DNA of 35,544 nucleotides from NCBI RefSeq assembly GCF_000938305.1, contig NZ_JYMT01000015.1, positions 2,794 through 38,337 on the forward strand, read 5' to 3'. This document shows positions 27,573 to 35,035 of the stretch, piece after piece. A program made the position numbers and the translations under genes. The notes beneath the pieces were generated by a model. That model saw nothing but the letters and a program-made list of their open reading frames with translations, did no database searches and was not told where the DNA came from. This stretch comes from Bradyrhizobium sp. LTSP885. Its GTDB lineage: Bacteria; Pseudomonadota; Alphaproteobacteria; Rhizobiales; Xanthobacteraceae. Within the stretch, counting starts at the first letter, position 1. Each line of letters opens with the position of its first letter.

Positions 27573-28403
27573 ATGTTCCGTCGTTTCGTCGCCACCGCCG
27601 TCCTCGCCTCATGTTTTGCCGCCGCGGGATGGGCCCAGTCTCCTCCGGCATCGCCTACACCGTCCGCCCCGGTCAAACCGGCCGCCAAGAAGGCGGCGCC
27701 GAAGGCCACGGCGGCAGCGAAGCCACCGGTTGTCGCGGAGACCGGTCCGTGCCGGCTCGGCGTGATCTCGGTGCTCGGAAATCAATTCGCCGTGCAAAAA
27801 TACGGCGTGACCATCTTCGGGAACGAATCGATCATCGTTCCGATCGACTGGGGGCTCGACGACCTCGTCTTCGCGCGGGTTCGCGCGGCGACCGGCAATG
27901 ATCCCGCTGTCCGCAGGATCAGCTATCCGAGGGGCGCCTTCGACCCGTTCTACCATCCGAAGCCGCATTTGCTGCCGGATCCAAGCGAGGGCATCCCGGC
28001 GATCGTGCAAAGCTTTACAGCCAGTGCGAACTGCGAACGCTATCTCGTCGTGACCAAATTCAGGTTGCATCCGCGGGACACCAACCTCAGTCTCGACGGC
28101 ATCGGCACCTATAATCAGGGCCTCGGCTCGATGCTCAGGCACTCGCATGTGTTCGCCAATGTGGCGCTGACACTGCTCGACGGCAGGAGCTATGCGAGGA
28201 TCGACCGCACGCTGGCGACCATGGGCAACCGGTTCTCCGAAAGCATGAGAATGACGGAAAACCCGTTCAAGCATCTCGACAATTCGGACTTTCCCGAGCT
28301 TCCCGAGGCTGCGGCCTCCAGCGCGACGCTGCGCGAGAAGACCCGCGGCCTCGTTGCGGAACAGATCGACAAGGCGATGCCCGCCTATCTCAAGGATGAA
28401 TAG
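27573..28403 (+). CDS. Exported protein of unknown function
   Basis: I do not recognise this family. The 276-residue product begins with a signal peptide (FRRFVATAVLASCFAAAGWAQ), followed by a low-complexity Pro/Ala/Lys linker (residues about 22-52), then a folded part of about 220 residues. It contains only two cysteines after the signal (in GPCRLGV and ANCERYL), which could form a disulfide in the periplasm. Other visible stretches are VISVLGNQFAVQKYGVTIFGN, PIDWGLDDLVFARV, YLVVTKFRLHPRDTN, GIGTYNQGLG and FANVALTLLDGRSYARIDRT. The frame runs back to 27510, but ATG 27573 is chosen because the signal peptide starts there. A GST gene follows six bases later. Confidence 0.8.
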   Translation: MFRRFVATAVLASCFAAAGWAQSPPASPTPSAPVKPAAKKAAPKATAAAKPPVVAETGPCRLGVISVLGNQFAVQKYGVTIFGNESIIVPIDWGLDDLVFARVRAATGNDPAVRRISYPRGAFDPFYHPKPHLLPDPSEGIPAIVQSFTASANCERYLVVTKFRLHPRDTNLSLDGIGTYNQGLGSMLRHSHVFANVALTLLDGRSYARIDRTLATMGNRFSESMRMTENPFKHLDNSDFPELPEAAASSATLREKTRGLVAEQIDKAMPAYLKDE

Positions 28404-28409
28404 ATCGAC

Positions 28410-29006
28410 ATGATCAAGCTCTATTGGTCGCCGCGCTCGCGCTCGTTCTCCGCCATCTGGCTGCTGGAGGAATCAGGCCTAGCTTACGAGCGCGTGCTGA
28501 CCGACATCAATACGGGCGCGCAGAAGGCGCCGGACTTCCTGAAGATCAACCCGATGGGCAAGGTGCCGGCGCTGACCGATGGCGACGCCGGGCTCGCCGA
28601 GGCGGCTGCAATCTGCGCCTACATCGCCGACCGCTATCCCGAGACCAAACTGGCGCCCGCCACGGATGATCCGAAGCGCGCGCGATACCTGCAATGGCTG
28701 TTCTTCGCGCCTGGTTGCATCGAGCCGGCATTGATCCAGCTCTTCAGCAAGCTCGAGGTGCCCGCGCGCATGGCGGCGTGGGGCAGTGCCGAGCAGGTGT
28801 TCGACGTGCTCGACAGCGAACTTCAGAAGGGGCCGTGGATCCTCGGCGACCAGTTCTCCGCCGCCGACATCACGATCGGCTCAGGGCTGAACTTCGCGGT
28901 GCGCGCCTTCAAGATGGTGCCACCACGGCCGTCATTCGACGCCTATATCGATAGGTGCGCGGCACGGCCCGCATTCCAACGCGCGGAGACAATCGCGGCA
29001 GGGTAG
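28410..29006 (+). CDS. Glutathione S-transferase family protein
   Basis: The 198-residue product has the N-terminal thioredoxin-like GST domain (IKLYWSPRSRSFSAIWLLEESGLAYERV, then INPMGKVPALTD with the cis-Pro, then LAEAAAICAYIADRYP) and an all-helical C-terminal domain (WILGDQFSAADITIGSGL N-capping motif). It likely conjugates or reduces compounds with glutathione in the cytoplasm; the substrate is unknown. Position 9 holds Arg after SP, so the catalytic residue is probably Ser7 or Ser11. The usual Glu-Ser pair that holds the glutathione gamma-Glu is Glu-Ala here. It follows the exported protein gene closely and is the last + strand gene before the inverted region. Confidence 0.9.
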   Translation: MIKLYWSPRSRSFSAIWLLEESGLAYERVLTDINTGAQKAPDFLKINPMGKVPALTDGDAGLAEAAAICAYIADRYPETKLAPATDDPKRARYLQWLFFAPGCIEPALIQLFSKLEVPARMAAWGSAEQVFDVLDSELQKGPWILGDQFSAADITIGSGLNFAVRAFKMVPPRPSFDAYIDRCAARPAFQRAETIAAG

Positions 29007-29011
29007 CCTCG

Positions 29012-29038
29012 CCCGGATGGAGCGAAGCGCAACCCGGG
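29012..29038. repeat. Half copy of a dispersed palindromic element
   Basis: CCCGG 29012-29016 pairs with CCGGG 29034-29038 around ATGGAGCGAAGCGCAACCC. The core AGCGAAGCG is shared with the element at 13768-13851. Only one arm is present; it lies between GST and the low-GC gene and might mark an old junction. Confidence 0.5.
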
Positions 29039-29115
29039 AGTCTTCGGTCGATTAAGATGCTCGGATTGCGCCTTATTTGGTCTGAATTACGAACGTGAGT
29101 CGAACGAATTGGATT

Positions 29116-30072
29116 TCAAATAGCTTCGGCTTTCGGCGAAAAGAACTCGAAGAACATTCGTATTTCCTCGATCTGCTTCTTGTTGAACAATTTCTTTGGT
29201 ATGCCGTCTGGCGTGCCGAAGTGCTGTACCGCAAACTGGATACTGGCGTAATAGCTTGCCCTAAACGCCTGCTTGACTATCCGAGATTGAATATCAAAAA
29301 ATCTGAGGAAGGACCAAAGTTCGAGCTGCCCCCACCGCGTCCGAATGTCGAATTTTTCGCTCGTTGTGAGACCGTGTACCAGCGCGTTCCTGTTCGCCAA
29401 AAAGAGTTGAAAATTGGCCTTGACCAAAGGTTCGATTTCCCAAGCTTCCTCTATGCAGCGCAGCATATTTCCTAGCGTCTTCTTCTTCCACCCATTCCTT
29501 AAATCATCGATCGTCGTGTACTGGCTTTTCTGCTTCCTTGAAATTCCCAAAAGGAACGATTTAGCAATGTAATCTTCGATCTGCTGGCAACGTACTAGAG
29601 ACATTCCAAGGGCTGTAATGAGATGAATTTCAGATCCGGGCCACATATCCTCGTCGTGATACTCCAGCCCGGCAGTCGCCTCTAGCTCATCAAGCGCTTC
29701 TTGTCCGATATCCCTGACTCTCCTCATGCTGCACGGTACGTACTCGTCAACCTCGTAGACCACATCTGCAAGAAGCATCTCCTCTTGACCTTTAATCGTC
29801 CTGAAATTAGCTCCTAGGTGTTCGAAGAATCTCTTTCCGTATACGTACCAAGGCCACGGTCTTTCCTTGAATTCTTTCCCTCGCCGATAGGCTCGCACCG
29901 CGCGTTCAGTGACGCGCATGATCCTTGTGGCTTTGACCTCGTCCGGGTCAAAACCATTCATTTCGCATTCTACCGAGCAAGCACTTCGGCTGTTTCGCGC
30001 AACAACGAAACAATCTTCGTAGCCATCAGACTCGACCCAATAAAGGTGCCAGTGAATTGGGCGCTTAGTCAT
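29116..30072 (-). CDS. Hypothetical protein with HEPN-like RNxxxH motif, low GC
   Basis: I do not recognise the full-length family. The 318-residue product has an N-terminal part (about 1-60, HWHLYWVESDGYEDCFVVARN, then NGFDPDEVKATRI) of the alpha/beta type seen in uncharacterised proteins, a middle region (60-145) rich in aromatic and charged residues, and a helical C-terminal part (145-318). The sequence LANRNALVHGL places Arg228, Asn229 and His233 as an RX4H motif with preceding helices (IEDYIAKSFLLGISRKQK; LGNMLRCIEEAWEI), like HEPN domains, which are often RNases in toxin-antitoxin and defence systems. The start is ATG 30072 or 30108. Base composition is clearly more AT-rich than the neighbours, pointing to transfer. 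No partner gene is adjacent; HEPN identity is a motif inference. Confidence 0.7.
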   Translation of the reverse strand: MTKRPIHWHLYWVESDGYEDCFVVARNSRSACSVECEMNGFDPDEVKATRIMRVTERAVRAYRRGKEFKERPWPWYVYGKRFFEHLGANFRTIKGQEEMLLADVVYEVDEYVPCSMRRVRDIGQEALDELEATAGLEYHDEDMWPGSEIHLITALGMSLVRCQQIEDYIAKSFLLGISRKQKSQYTTIDDLRNGWKKKTLGNMLRCIEEAWEIEPLVKANFQLFLANRNALVHGLTTSEKFDIRTRWGQLELWSFLRFFDIQSRIVKQAFRASYYASIQFAVQHFGTPDGIPKKLFNKKQIEEIRMFFEFFSPKAEAI

Positions 30073-30074
30073 CG

Positions 30075-30112
30075 AGGAATGCTCGCTTGAATTTGCGCGG
30101 GATAGCATTCCT
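30075..30112 (-). promoter_or_regulatory. Perfect 9-bp inverted repeat upstream of the HEPN-like gene
   Basis: AGGAATGCT at 30075-30083 and AGCATTCCT at 30104-30112 are exact reverse complements separated by 20 bases. On the - strand the repeat ends two bases before ATG 30072 and covers the alternative start ATG at 30108. It could be an operator for an unlinked regulator or an mRNA hairpin limiting translation. Confidence 0.5.
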
Positions 30113-30177
30113 ACTTAATAGACCTTCGGAGTAGCCTTGCCCCGTCTCCAATACCATGAAGATTGCTTCCGAGCGGT

Positions 30178-31350
30178 TTAGCCCGTGACGACGCGTGGAT
30201 CCACGTCCTGCGTGTAGTCGACGCCGTCGATGCCGAATCCGAACAGGCGCAGGAACTGGCTCTTGTATTCGCCGAGGTCCGCCAATTCGCCGAGCGTTGC
30301 CGTGGACAGCAGCGGCCAGCGTCGCGACACTTCTGCCTGAACCTCGGGCGACAACTCCCAGTCGTCGACTCTGATGCGCTGCGCCTCGTCAAGTTCGACG
30401 TCAGCGCCAAGGCGGGTCCGGAACAGGCGATCGATCTGTTCGATACATCCTTCGTGGAGCCCGAGCTGCTTCATGACCTTGAACAGCACCGTGCCATAGA
30501 GCGGCACCACCGGAATGGCTGAACTGGCCTGGGTGACCACCGCCTTCAACGCCACTACGCGGGCCGCGTCGGGGCCAAGCCGGCCGCGAATCGCTTCGGC
30601 CTTGCTGTCGAGATCTACCTTGGCGCGACCGAGAGTGCCGTTCCAGTAGATCGGCCAGGTCAATTCGCTGCCGATATAGGTGTAGTTGAGCGTCCGGAAG
30701 CCCGGCGCCAGCACACCGGCGTCCGCGAGCTGATCGATCCAGCGCTTCCAGTCATCGCCGCCCATCACCACGACCGTGGCGGCCGTTTGATCTTCGCTTG
30801 CCGGCTCAAGGGTCATCTGGAAGACCTCGCCAGTCTCAGTGTCGAGGGTCTTGATCTCGACCGGAGCGCCGAGCGGCTTGATGACCGAGCGATGGGTCGT
30901 GCCGGTGTCCGGGTCGGTCCTGGCAGGAGCGGCCATACTGTAGACCAGCAGGTCGAGCTGCCCAAACTTCTCACGCACACTTGCGATGAAGGTCTTCTTC
31001 ATCTCGTCGGAAAACGCATCACCCTCGAGCGTGAGCGGCGACCGTCCGATCTTCCGAGCCTCGATCTCGAAGGCGCGGTTGTTGTACCAGCCGGCGCTGG
31101 CCGTTCTCTTTTCCGAAGGCTCGCGCTCCAGCGATACGCCGATGGTGTCTGCGCCGCCGGCGAAGGTCGCGACAATGCGGCTCGCGAGGCCGTAGCCCGT
31201 TGAACAGCCCAGCACGGCGACACGCTTAGGGCAGTTCGCAATCGAACCGTTGCGGAGCACATAAGCGATCTGGTCGCGGACATTAGTGGCGCAGCCAACA
31301 GGGTGCGCCGTCGTGCAGATGAAACCTCGCACGCGCGGTTCGATAATCAT
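30178..31350 (-). CDS. fabV: Enoyl-ACP reductase, FabV type
   Basis: The 390-residue product is the FabV class of NADH-dependent enoyl-ACP/trans-2-enoyl-CoA reductase, completing each round of fatty acid elongation. Marks are the start MIIEPRVRGFICTTAHP, the cofactor loop GCSTGYG at 48-54, Glu75 in VSLERE, and the active site Tyr235-x8-Lys244 (TWPIYWNGTLGRAK), whose numbering matches that reported for Burkholderia FabV. FabV is about 130 residues longer than FabI, and characterised members resist triclosan. The ATG at 31350 follows GGAG by five bases; GTG 31356 is less likely. It lies 51 bp after fabB on the same strand, where related genomes, from memory, carry fabI. Confidence 0.95.
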   Translation of the reverse strand: MIIEPRVRGFICTTAHPVGCATNVRDQIAYVLRNGSIANCPKRVAVLGCSTGYGLASRIVATFAGGADTIGVSLEREPSEKRTASAGWYNNRAFEIEARKIGRSPLTLEGDAFSDEMKKTFIASVREKFGQLDLLVYSMAAPARTDPDTGTTHRSVIKPLGAPVEIKTLDTETGEVFQMTLEPASEDQTAATVVVMGGDDWKRWIDQLADAGVLAPGFRTLNYTYIGSELTWPIYWNGTLGRAKVDLDSKAEAIRGRLGPDAARVVALKAVVTQASSAIPVVPLYGTVLFKVMKQLGLHEGCIEQIDRLFRTRLGADVELDEAQRIRVDDWELSPEVQAEVSRRWPLLSTATLGELADLGEYKSQFLRLFGFGIDGVDYTQDVDPRVVTG

Positions 31351-31401
31351 GCCCACTCCGTTTCGGATCGTCGCAAAGTCGCCAAAGACGTCAGGACGAC
31401 A

Positions 31402-32625
31402 TCAAGCGTCCAGCCGCCTGAACACCAGCGTCGCGTTGGTGCCGCCGAAACCAAACGAGTTCGACAGCACGGTCGTGAGCTTGGCATTGTCGATGCGCTT
31501 ACGCACGATCGGCATGTCGGCGAAGATAGGGTCGAGCTCGGTGATATGGGCGCTCTCGCAGACGAAGCCGTTGTTCATCATCATCAGCGAGTAGATAGCC
31601 TCCTGGACGCCGGTGGCGCCGAGCGAATGGCCGGTCAGCGCCTTGGTCGCCGAGATCGGCGGGCACTTGTCGCCGACGCCGAACACCTTGCGGATTGCCT
31701 CCATCTCAGGCGGATCGCCGGCCGGCGTCGAGGTCGCGTGCGGATTGATGTAGTCGATCGGTGTGTCCACCGTCGCGATCGCCATGCGCATGCAGCGCTC
31801 GGCGCCCTCACCCGACGGCGCTACCATGTCGTAACCGTCGGATGTCGCGCCATAGCCGACGATCTCGCCGTAGATCTTCGCGCCGCGCGCCTTGGCATGC
31901 TCGAGCTCTTCCAGCACCACGACACCCGCGCCGCCTGCGATCACAAAACCGTCGCGGCTGATGTCGTAGGGGCGCGACGCGGTGGCCGGCGTATCGTTGT
32001 ATTTCGAGGACATCGCGCCCATGGCGTCGAACAGCACCGACAGCGTCCAGTCGAGTTCCTCGCAGCCGCCGGCGAAGATGATGTCCTGCTTGCCGATCTG
32101 GATCGTCTCATAGGCATTGCCGATGCAATGGTTCGACGTCGCACAGGCCGAGGAGATCGAATAGTTCACACCCTTGATCTTGAACCAGGTCGCGAGCGTT
32201 GCGGATGCGGTCGACGACATGCCCTTGGGCACCGCGAACGGGCCAACCCGCTTCGGCCCCTTGGTCCGCGCGATGTCGGCAGCTTCCACCAGGGTCCGTG
32301 TCGATGGTCCGCCCGATCCCATGATGATGCCGGTGCGGATATTGGAGACTTCGTTCGCCTCGAGGCCGGAGTCGCGGATCGCCTGTTCCATTGCGACGTG
32401 ATTCCAGGCGGCGCCTTCGGCGAGGAACCGCATCGCGCGGCGATCGATCATCTCTGATGGATTGAGGGTCGGTGCTCCGTGCACCTGCGAACGGAAACCA
32501 AGCTCCGCGGCCTTTACCGCACGCGTGATGCCCGACTTCGCCTCGTGAAGGCTCGCAAGCACTTCCTGGGTGTTATTACCGATGGACGAGACAATCCCCA
32601 TCCCCGTGACGACAACCCGCCTCAT
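31402..32625 (-). CDS. fabB: Beta-ketoacyl-ACP synthase I
   Basis: The 407-residue elongating condensing enzyme acts in unsaturated fatty acid synthesis. The catalytic triad is Cys161 (SSACATS), His in [13 protein letters not shown] near 298 and His in TGHSLGA near 333, with the C-terminal [31 protein letters not shown] is the classic start. It lies 43 bp after fabA, in the conserved fabA-fabB pair that channels the cis-3-decenoyl intermediate to long unsaturated chains. The 384-residue open frame on the other strand is a shadow. Confidence 0.97.
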   Translation of the reverse strand: MRRVVVTGMGIVSSIGNNTQEVLASLHEAKSGITRAVKAAELGFRSQVHGAPTLNPSEMIDRRAMRFLAEGAAWNHVAMEQAIRDSGLEANEVSNIRTGIIMGSGGPSTRTLVEAADIARTKGPKRVGPFAVPKGMSSTASATLATWFKIKGVNYSISSACATSNHCIGNAYETIQIGKQDIIFAGGCEELDWTLSVLFDAMGAMSSKYNDTPATASRPYDISRDGFVIAGGAGVVVLEELEHAKARGAKIYGEIVGYGATSDGYDMVAPSGEGAERCMRMAIATVDTPIDYINPHATSTPAGDPPEMEAIRKVFGVGDKCPPISATKALTGHSLGATGVQEAIYSLMMMNNGFVCESAHITELDPIFADMPIVRKRIDNAKLTTVLSNSFGFGGTNATLVFRRLDA

Positions 32626-32668
32626 GTTCGCCTCGCCCTACCGTTATTCTCTCGCATGATGATCCCGC

Positions 32669-33190
32669 TCAAGATGGATCCGTGCCCTGCTTGAACAATC
32701 CGACCTTCAGATCCTTGGCGCGATAAATAATCTCACCGTCCATGGAAAGCCACCCGTCTGCGATTCCAAGCACAAGCTTTGACCGCATCACGCGCTTGAT
32801 ATCGATATTGTACACAACCTTGCGCACGTGCGGCAGCACCTGGCCGGAGAACTTCAACTCGCCAAGGCCGAGCGCGCGGCCGCGACCTTCACCACCGACC
32901 CAGCCGAGGTAAAAGCCGACCATTTGCCACATGGCATCGAGGCCAAGACAGCCTGGCATCACCGGATCGTTCTTGAAATGACAGCCGAAGAACCAGAGAT
33001 CGGGCTTCACGTCGAGCTCGGCGCGCACCAGCCCCTTGCCGTACTCGCCGCCGGTTTCCGAGATCTCGCTGATGCGGTCAAACATCAGCATCGGCGGCAG
33101 CGGCAGCTGGGCGTTGCCGGGACCGAAAAGCTCGCCCCGGCCGCAAGCCAGCAAATCTTCGTATTCGTAACCGCCGCGCCGATCCAGCAT
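32669..33190 (-). CDS. fabA: 3-hydroxydecanoyl-ACP dehydratase/isomerase
   Basis: The 173-residue hotdog-fold enzyme dehydrates 3-hydroxydecanoyl-ACP and isomerises the trans-2 product to cis-3, the branch point to unsaturated fatty acids. Active-site residues are His71 ([19 protein letters not shown]) and Asp85, one position from E. coli His70 and Asp84; [11 protein letters not shown] follows. The frame extends to 33352, but ATG 33190 gives the canonical length and the [20 protein letters not shown] start. It is the first gene of fabA-fabB-fabV and is divergent from irr, sharing a 326-bp intergenic region. Confidence 0.96.
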   Translation of the reverse strand: MLDRRGGYEYEDLLACGRGELFGPGNAQLPLPPMLMFDRISEISETGGEYGKGLVRAELDVKPDLWFFGCHFKNDPVMPGCLGLDAMWQMVGFYLGWVGGEGRGRALGLGELKFSGQVLPHVRKVVYNIDIKRVMRSKLVLGIADGWLSMDGEIIYRAKDLKVGLFKQGTDPS

Positions 33191-33438
33191 CCTATTCAGC
33201 CTCTCAAATATCCCGATGAAGCGCTGTTGCCGGAGCCGGACCCCTCTTCCCACGGAACGGGGAACATCCCGTCCGTTGGCGCTACCTGGGTACGCTGCCG
33301 ACCTTGGTCTCTCTGCCGTAAGCGCATATGTGGTCCGCGCGCTCTCTAACATAGGCCCAACAAGGCGGCAAAGCGCGATTCAAGGGAGAAATCATGGCCT
33401 CTCCATGGGTTTCGCCTTTACCTTGGATTCGTTCTAGT
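33191..33438. other. fabA side of the irr-fabA intergenic region
   Basis: No gene is supported in this 248-bp part of the gap; short open frames here are extensions or shadows. On the - strand, TTGCCG followed after 17 bases by TAGAGA (about 33370 to 33343) is a weak candidate fabA promoter. No FadR- or FabR-like palindrome is evident. Confidence 0.3.
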
Positions 33439-33477
33439 TGCGAAAAACTTGCATCTGATGGCCATCCTTTTTATATT
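33439..33477 (+). promoter_or_regulatory. irr promoter with Fur-site-like hexamers
   Basis: TTGCAT 33449-33454 and TATATT 33472-33477 are spaced by 17 bases, a good sigma-70 promoter 40 bases before the irr ATG. Overlapping the -35 box are hexamers TGCGAA 33439-33444, TGCATC 33450-33455 and TGATGG 33456-33461. From memory, B. japonicum Fur binds imperfect direct TGCATC-type hexamers at its irr promoter, so this is a likely Fur target. Confidence 0.6.
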
Positions 33478-33516
33478 TATCGGGAATATCGTCCGAGTTA
33501 GGTGCATAGAGTGGAT

Positions 33517-34008
33517 ATGAACGACGAAGTATCGGTTTTGAACGATGACGCCGTGCACCCGGCTGCGCGGAGCGCTGGGCATCACCCGGCCCTGACCGGC
33601 TGCCCCTGGCATGACGTCAACGAGATGCTGCAGGCCGCAGGCCTTCGGCCGACCCGGCAGCGCATGGCGCTGGGCTGGCTGCTGTTCGGCAAGGGCGCCC
33701 GGCATCTGACCGCTGAAATGCTGTACGAGGAAGCCACGCTTGCCAAGGTGCCGGTGTCATTGGCGACTGTCTACAACACGCTCAACCAGCTGACCGATGC
33801 CGGCCTTTTGCGCCAGGTCAGCGTCGACGGCACCAAGACCTATTTCGACACCAACGTGTCGGCGCACCACCACTTCTATCTCGAGCACAATCACGAGCTG
33901 GTCGACATTCCCGACCCGAACCTGATGCTCACCAAGATGCCCGAGGTGCCCGAAGGCTATGAGATCGCCCGCGTCGACATGGTCGTACGGCTGCGCAAAA
34001 AGCGCTGA
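33517..34008 (+). CDS. irr: Iron response regulator Irr
   Basis: The 163-residue Fur-superfamily protein has exactly the length of B. japonicum Irr. It governs heme synthesis and iron genes and is degraded when heme is available. The N-terminal heme-regulatory motif is intact: Cys29-Pro30 in GCPWHD; the second heme site is His117-His119 in SAHHHFY. The winged helix is GLRPTRQRMALGWLLFGK plus VSLATVYNTLNQLTDAGLL. ATG 33517 is preferred to GTG 33502 because it reproduces the 163-residue length and motif positions. Its gene faces away from fabA; its promoter carries a Fur-site-like sequence. Confidence 0.97.
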   Translation: MNDEVSVLNDDAVHPAARSAGHHPALTGCPWHDVNEMLQAAGLRPTRQRMALGWLLFGKGARHLTAEMLYEEATLAKVPVSLATVYNTLNQLTDAGLLRQVSVDGTKTYFDTNVSAHHHFYLEHNHELVDIPDPNLMLTKMPEVPEGYEIARVDMVVRLRKKR

Positions 34009-34035
34009 TCATCTCACCGCCGATTTGAAATGTTG

Positions 34036-34066
34036 ATGGCCGGGCTCTGTCCCGGCCATTGTCGTT
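34036..34066 (+). terminator. Intrinsic terminator after irr
   Basis: ATGGCCGGG 34036-34044 pairs perfectly with CCCGGCCAT 34051-34059, loop CTCTGT, followed by TGTCGTTTT. It sits 28 bases after the irr stop. Confidence 0.7.
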
Positions 34067-34077
34067 TTGGGAGGCAT

Positions 34078-34161
34078 CGTCATTCCGGGATGGTGCGCAG
34101 GCACCAGACCCGGAATCTCGAGATTCCGGGTTCGATGCTCGCGCATCGCCCCGGAACGACG
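34078..34161. repeat. Four-way-junction palindromic element, copy B
   Basis: This is a diverged relative of the element at 5167. Outer stem CGTCATTCCGGG 34078-34089 with CCCGGAACGACG 34150-34161 has one mismatch. Arm A is GGTGC 34092-34096 with GCACC 34101-34105. Arm B is a 24-nt palindrome 34108-34131. Arm C is GATGC 34134-34138 with GCATC 34143-34147, a different sequence that keeps pairing. It lies between the convergent irr and SH3 genes. Confidence 0.75.
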
Positions 34162-34168
34162 CTTCGCG

Positions 34169-34699
34169 TCATTCCACCTTCTCGTCGGCGTAGACGCCCC
34201 ACAAGCGCTGCTGCTCGATCCAGCCATCGAACCCGGTGCCGGAGACCCGGCACCAGTTGTTGGCGCATTTCTTGACCTGCGTCACCACACCGGCCTGCAG
34301 CCGCGCCGCGATCGCACTGGTGGCGTCGGGGCGATCGTAGACCGATGCGAGATCGTCCTTGTTCTTCATCGTGACGACGGCCGTGCGGCGGCCGGACAGC
34401 AGGGAGTGATAGACCCAGCCTTCGGCGCCCTCGGAATCGCGCACCCGGCGCCAATTCTCGAATTCAGCGGTGATTTCGACCGGCAGGCCGGATCTTGTGT
34501 AGACCCAGGCGACATCATTGTCCTTGGTCGGGCCGGCCCTGACGTTCACATGATCGGATTTCAGGCTAACATAGCGCGGGATCGGCAGTCCGCTCGTGGT
34601 CGGGCTCGCCTCCTTGGCCGAATGGCCGGGCATCACCGACGCACCCAGCATGCACCCGACCAGTGCCGCCAACGAACCGAAACGCCAGAACGCCACCAT
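34169..34699 (-). CDS. Exported SH3 domain-containing protein
   Basis: The 176-residue product has a signal peptide (FWRFGSLAALVGCMLGASVMPGHSA) and two bacterial SH3-like units: YVSLKSDHVNVRAGPTKDND (about residues 43-62, continuing to WVYHSLLSGRRT) and a second ending WCRVSGTGFDGWIEQQRLWGVY near 150-170. Such proteins bind peptidoglycan or periplasmic partners; no catalytic domain is present. On the - strand AGGAGA lies seven bases before ATG 34699, which excludes the longer frame to 34747. It is divergent from the dehydrogenase gene at 35036 and convergent with irr. Confidence 0.88.
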   Translation of the reverse strand: MVAFWRFGSLAALVGCMLGASVMPGHSAKEASPTTSGLPIPRYVSLKSDHVNVRAGPTKDNDVAWVYTRSGLPVEITAEFENWRRVRDSEGAEGWVYHSLLSGRRTAVVTMKNKDDLASVYDRPDATSAIAARLQAGVVTQVKKCANNWCRVSGTGFDGWIEQQRLWGVYADEKVE

Positions 34700-35035
34700 C
34701 AACTCGTCTCCTGTCGAGATGACCAACCCGCATTCGGCGAGTTGCAACCCAAACCCAAGCCTGAAACCCAGACCCCGTCACCGCCCTGTCCGTTCCCCGA
34801 CCTGCGATTTCCGAGGGGTTCTTGTCTTGGCCCGGCCTTCTGCTAGAGAGGACGGAACGCTTAAGAACCAGACGCCCGAACTTTCCCCGGCAATGCCAGG
34901 GCAAGTATCCGGGAACCCAAGGAAACGCGAAGGAAACGCCGGGACAGCGCGGCTATCTGCAGTGTCGAACAACCGGGTTAATGAGGTCTCAACGGCTTGA
35001 ACTTTGGCAAGCCGCGCGCCTCATGAGAGCAGGAC
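34700..35035. promoter_or_regulatory. Divergent intergenic region, SH3 gene / dehydrogenase
   Basis: The 336-bp region has no supported gene. On the + strand TTGTCT 34822-34827 and TAGAGA 34844-34849 are separated by 16 bases, a weak promoter candidate for the dehydrogenase with a leader of about 180 bases. No palindrome or repeat stands out. Confidence 0.35.

Noticed and set aside
29095..29475. 126-residue + strand frame overlapping the HEPN-like gene, considered as a possible antitoxin
   Set aside because: It lies antisense to the 3' end of the gene, has no ribosome binding site and no antitoxin-like motif; the - strand frame is longer and has coherent helices.
31303..32457. 384-residue open frame opposite fabB
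   Set aside because: Shadow of fabB, which has all catalytic residues on the - strand.
33191..33352. Longer N-terminus for FabA up to 33352
   Set aside because: The extra 54 residues are unlike the family, and ATG 33190 gives the canonical 173-residue enzyme with His71 and Asp85.
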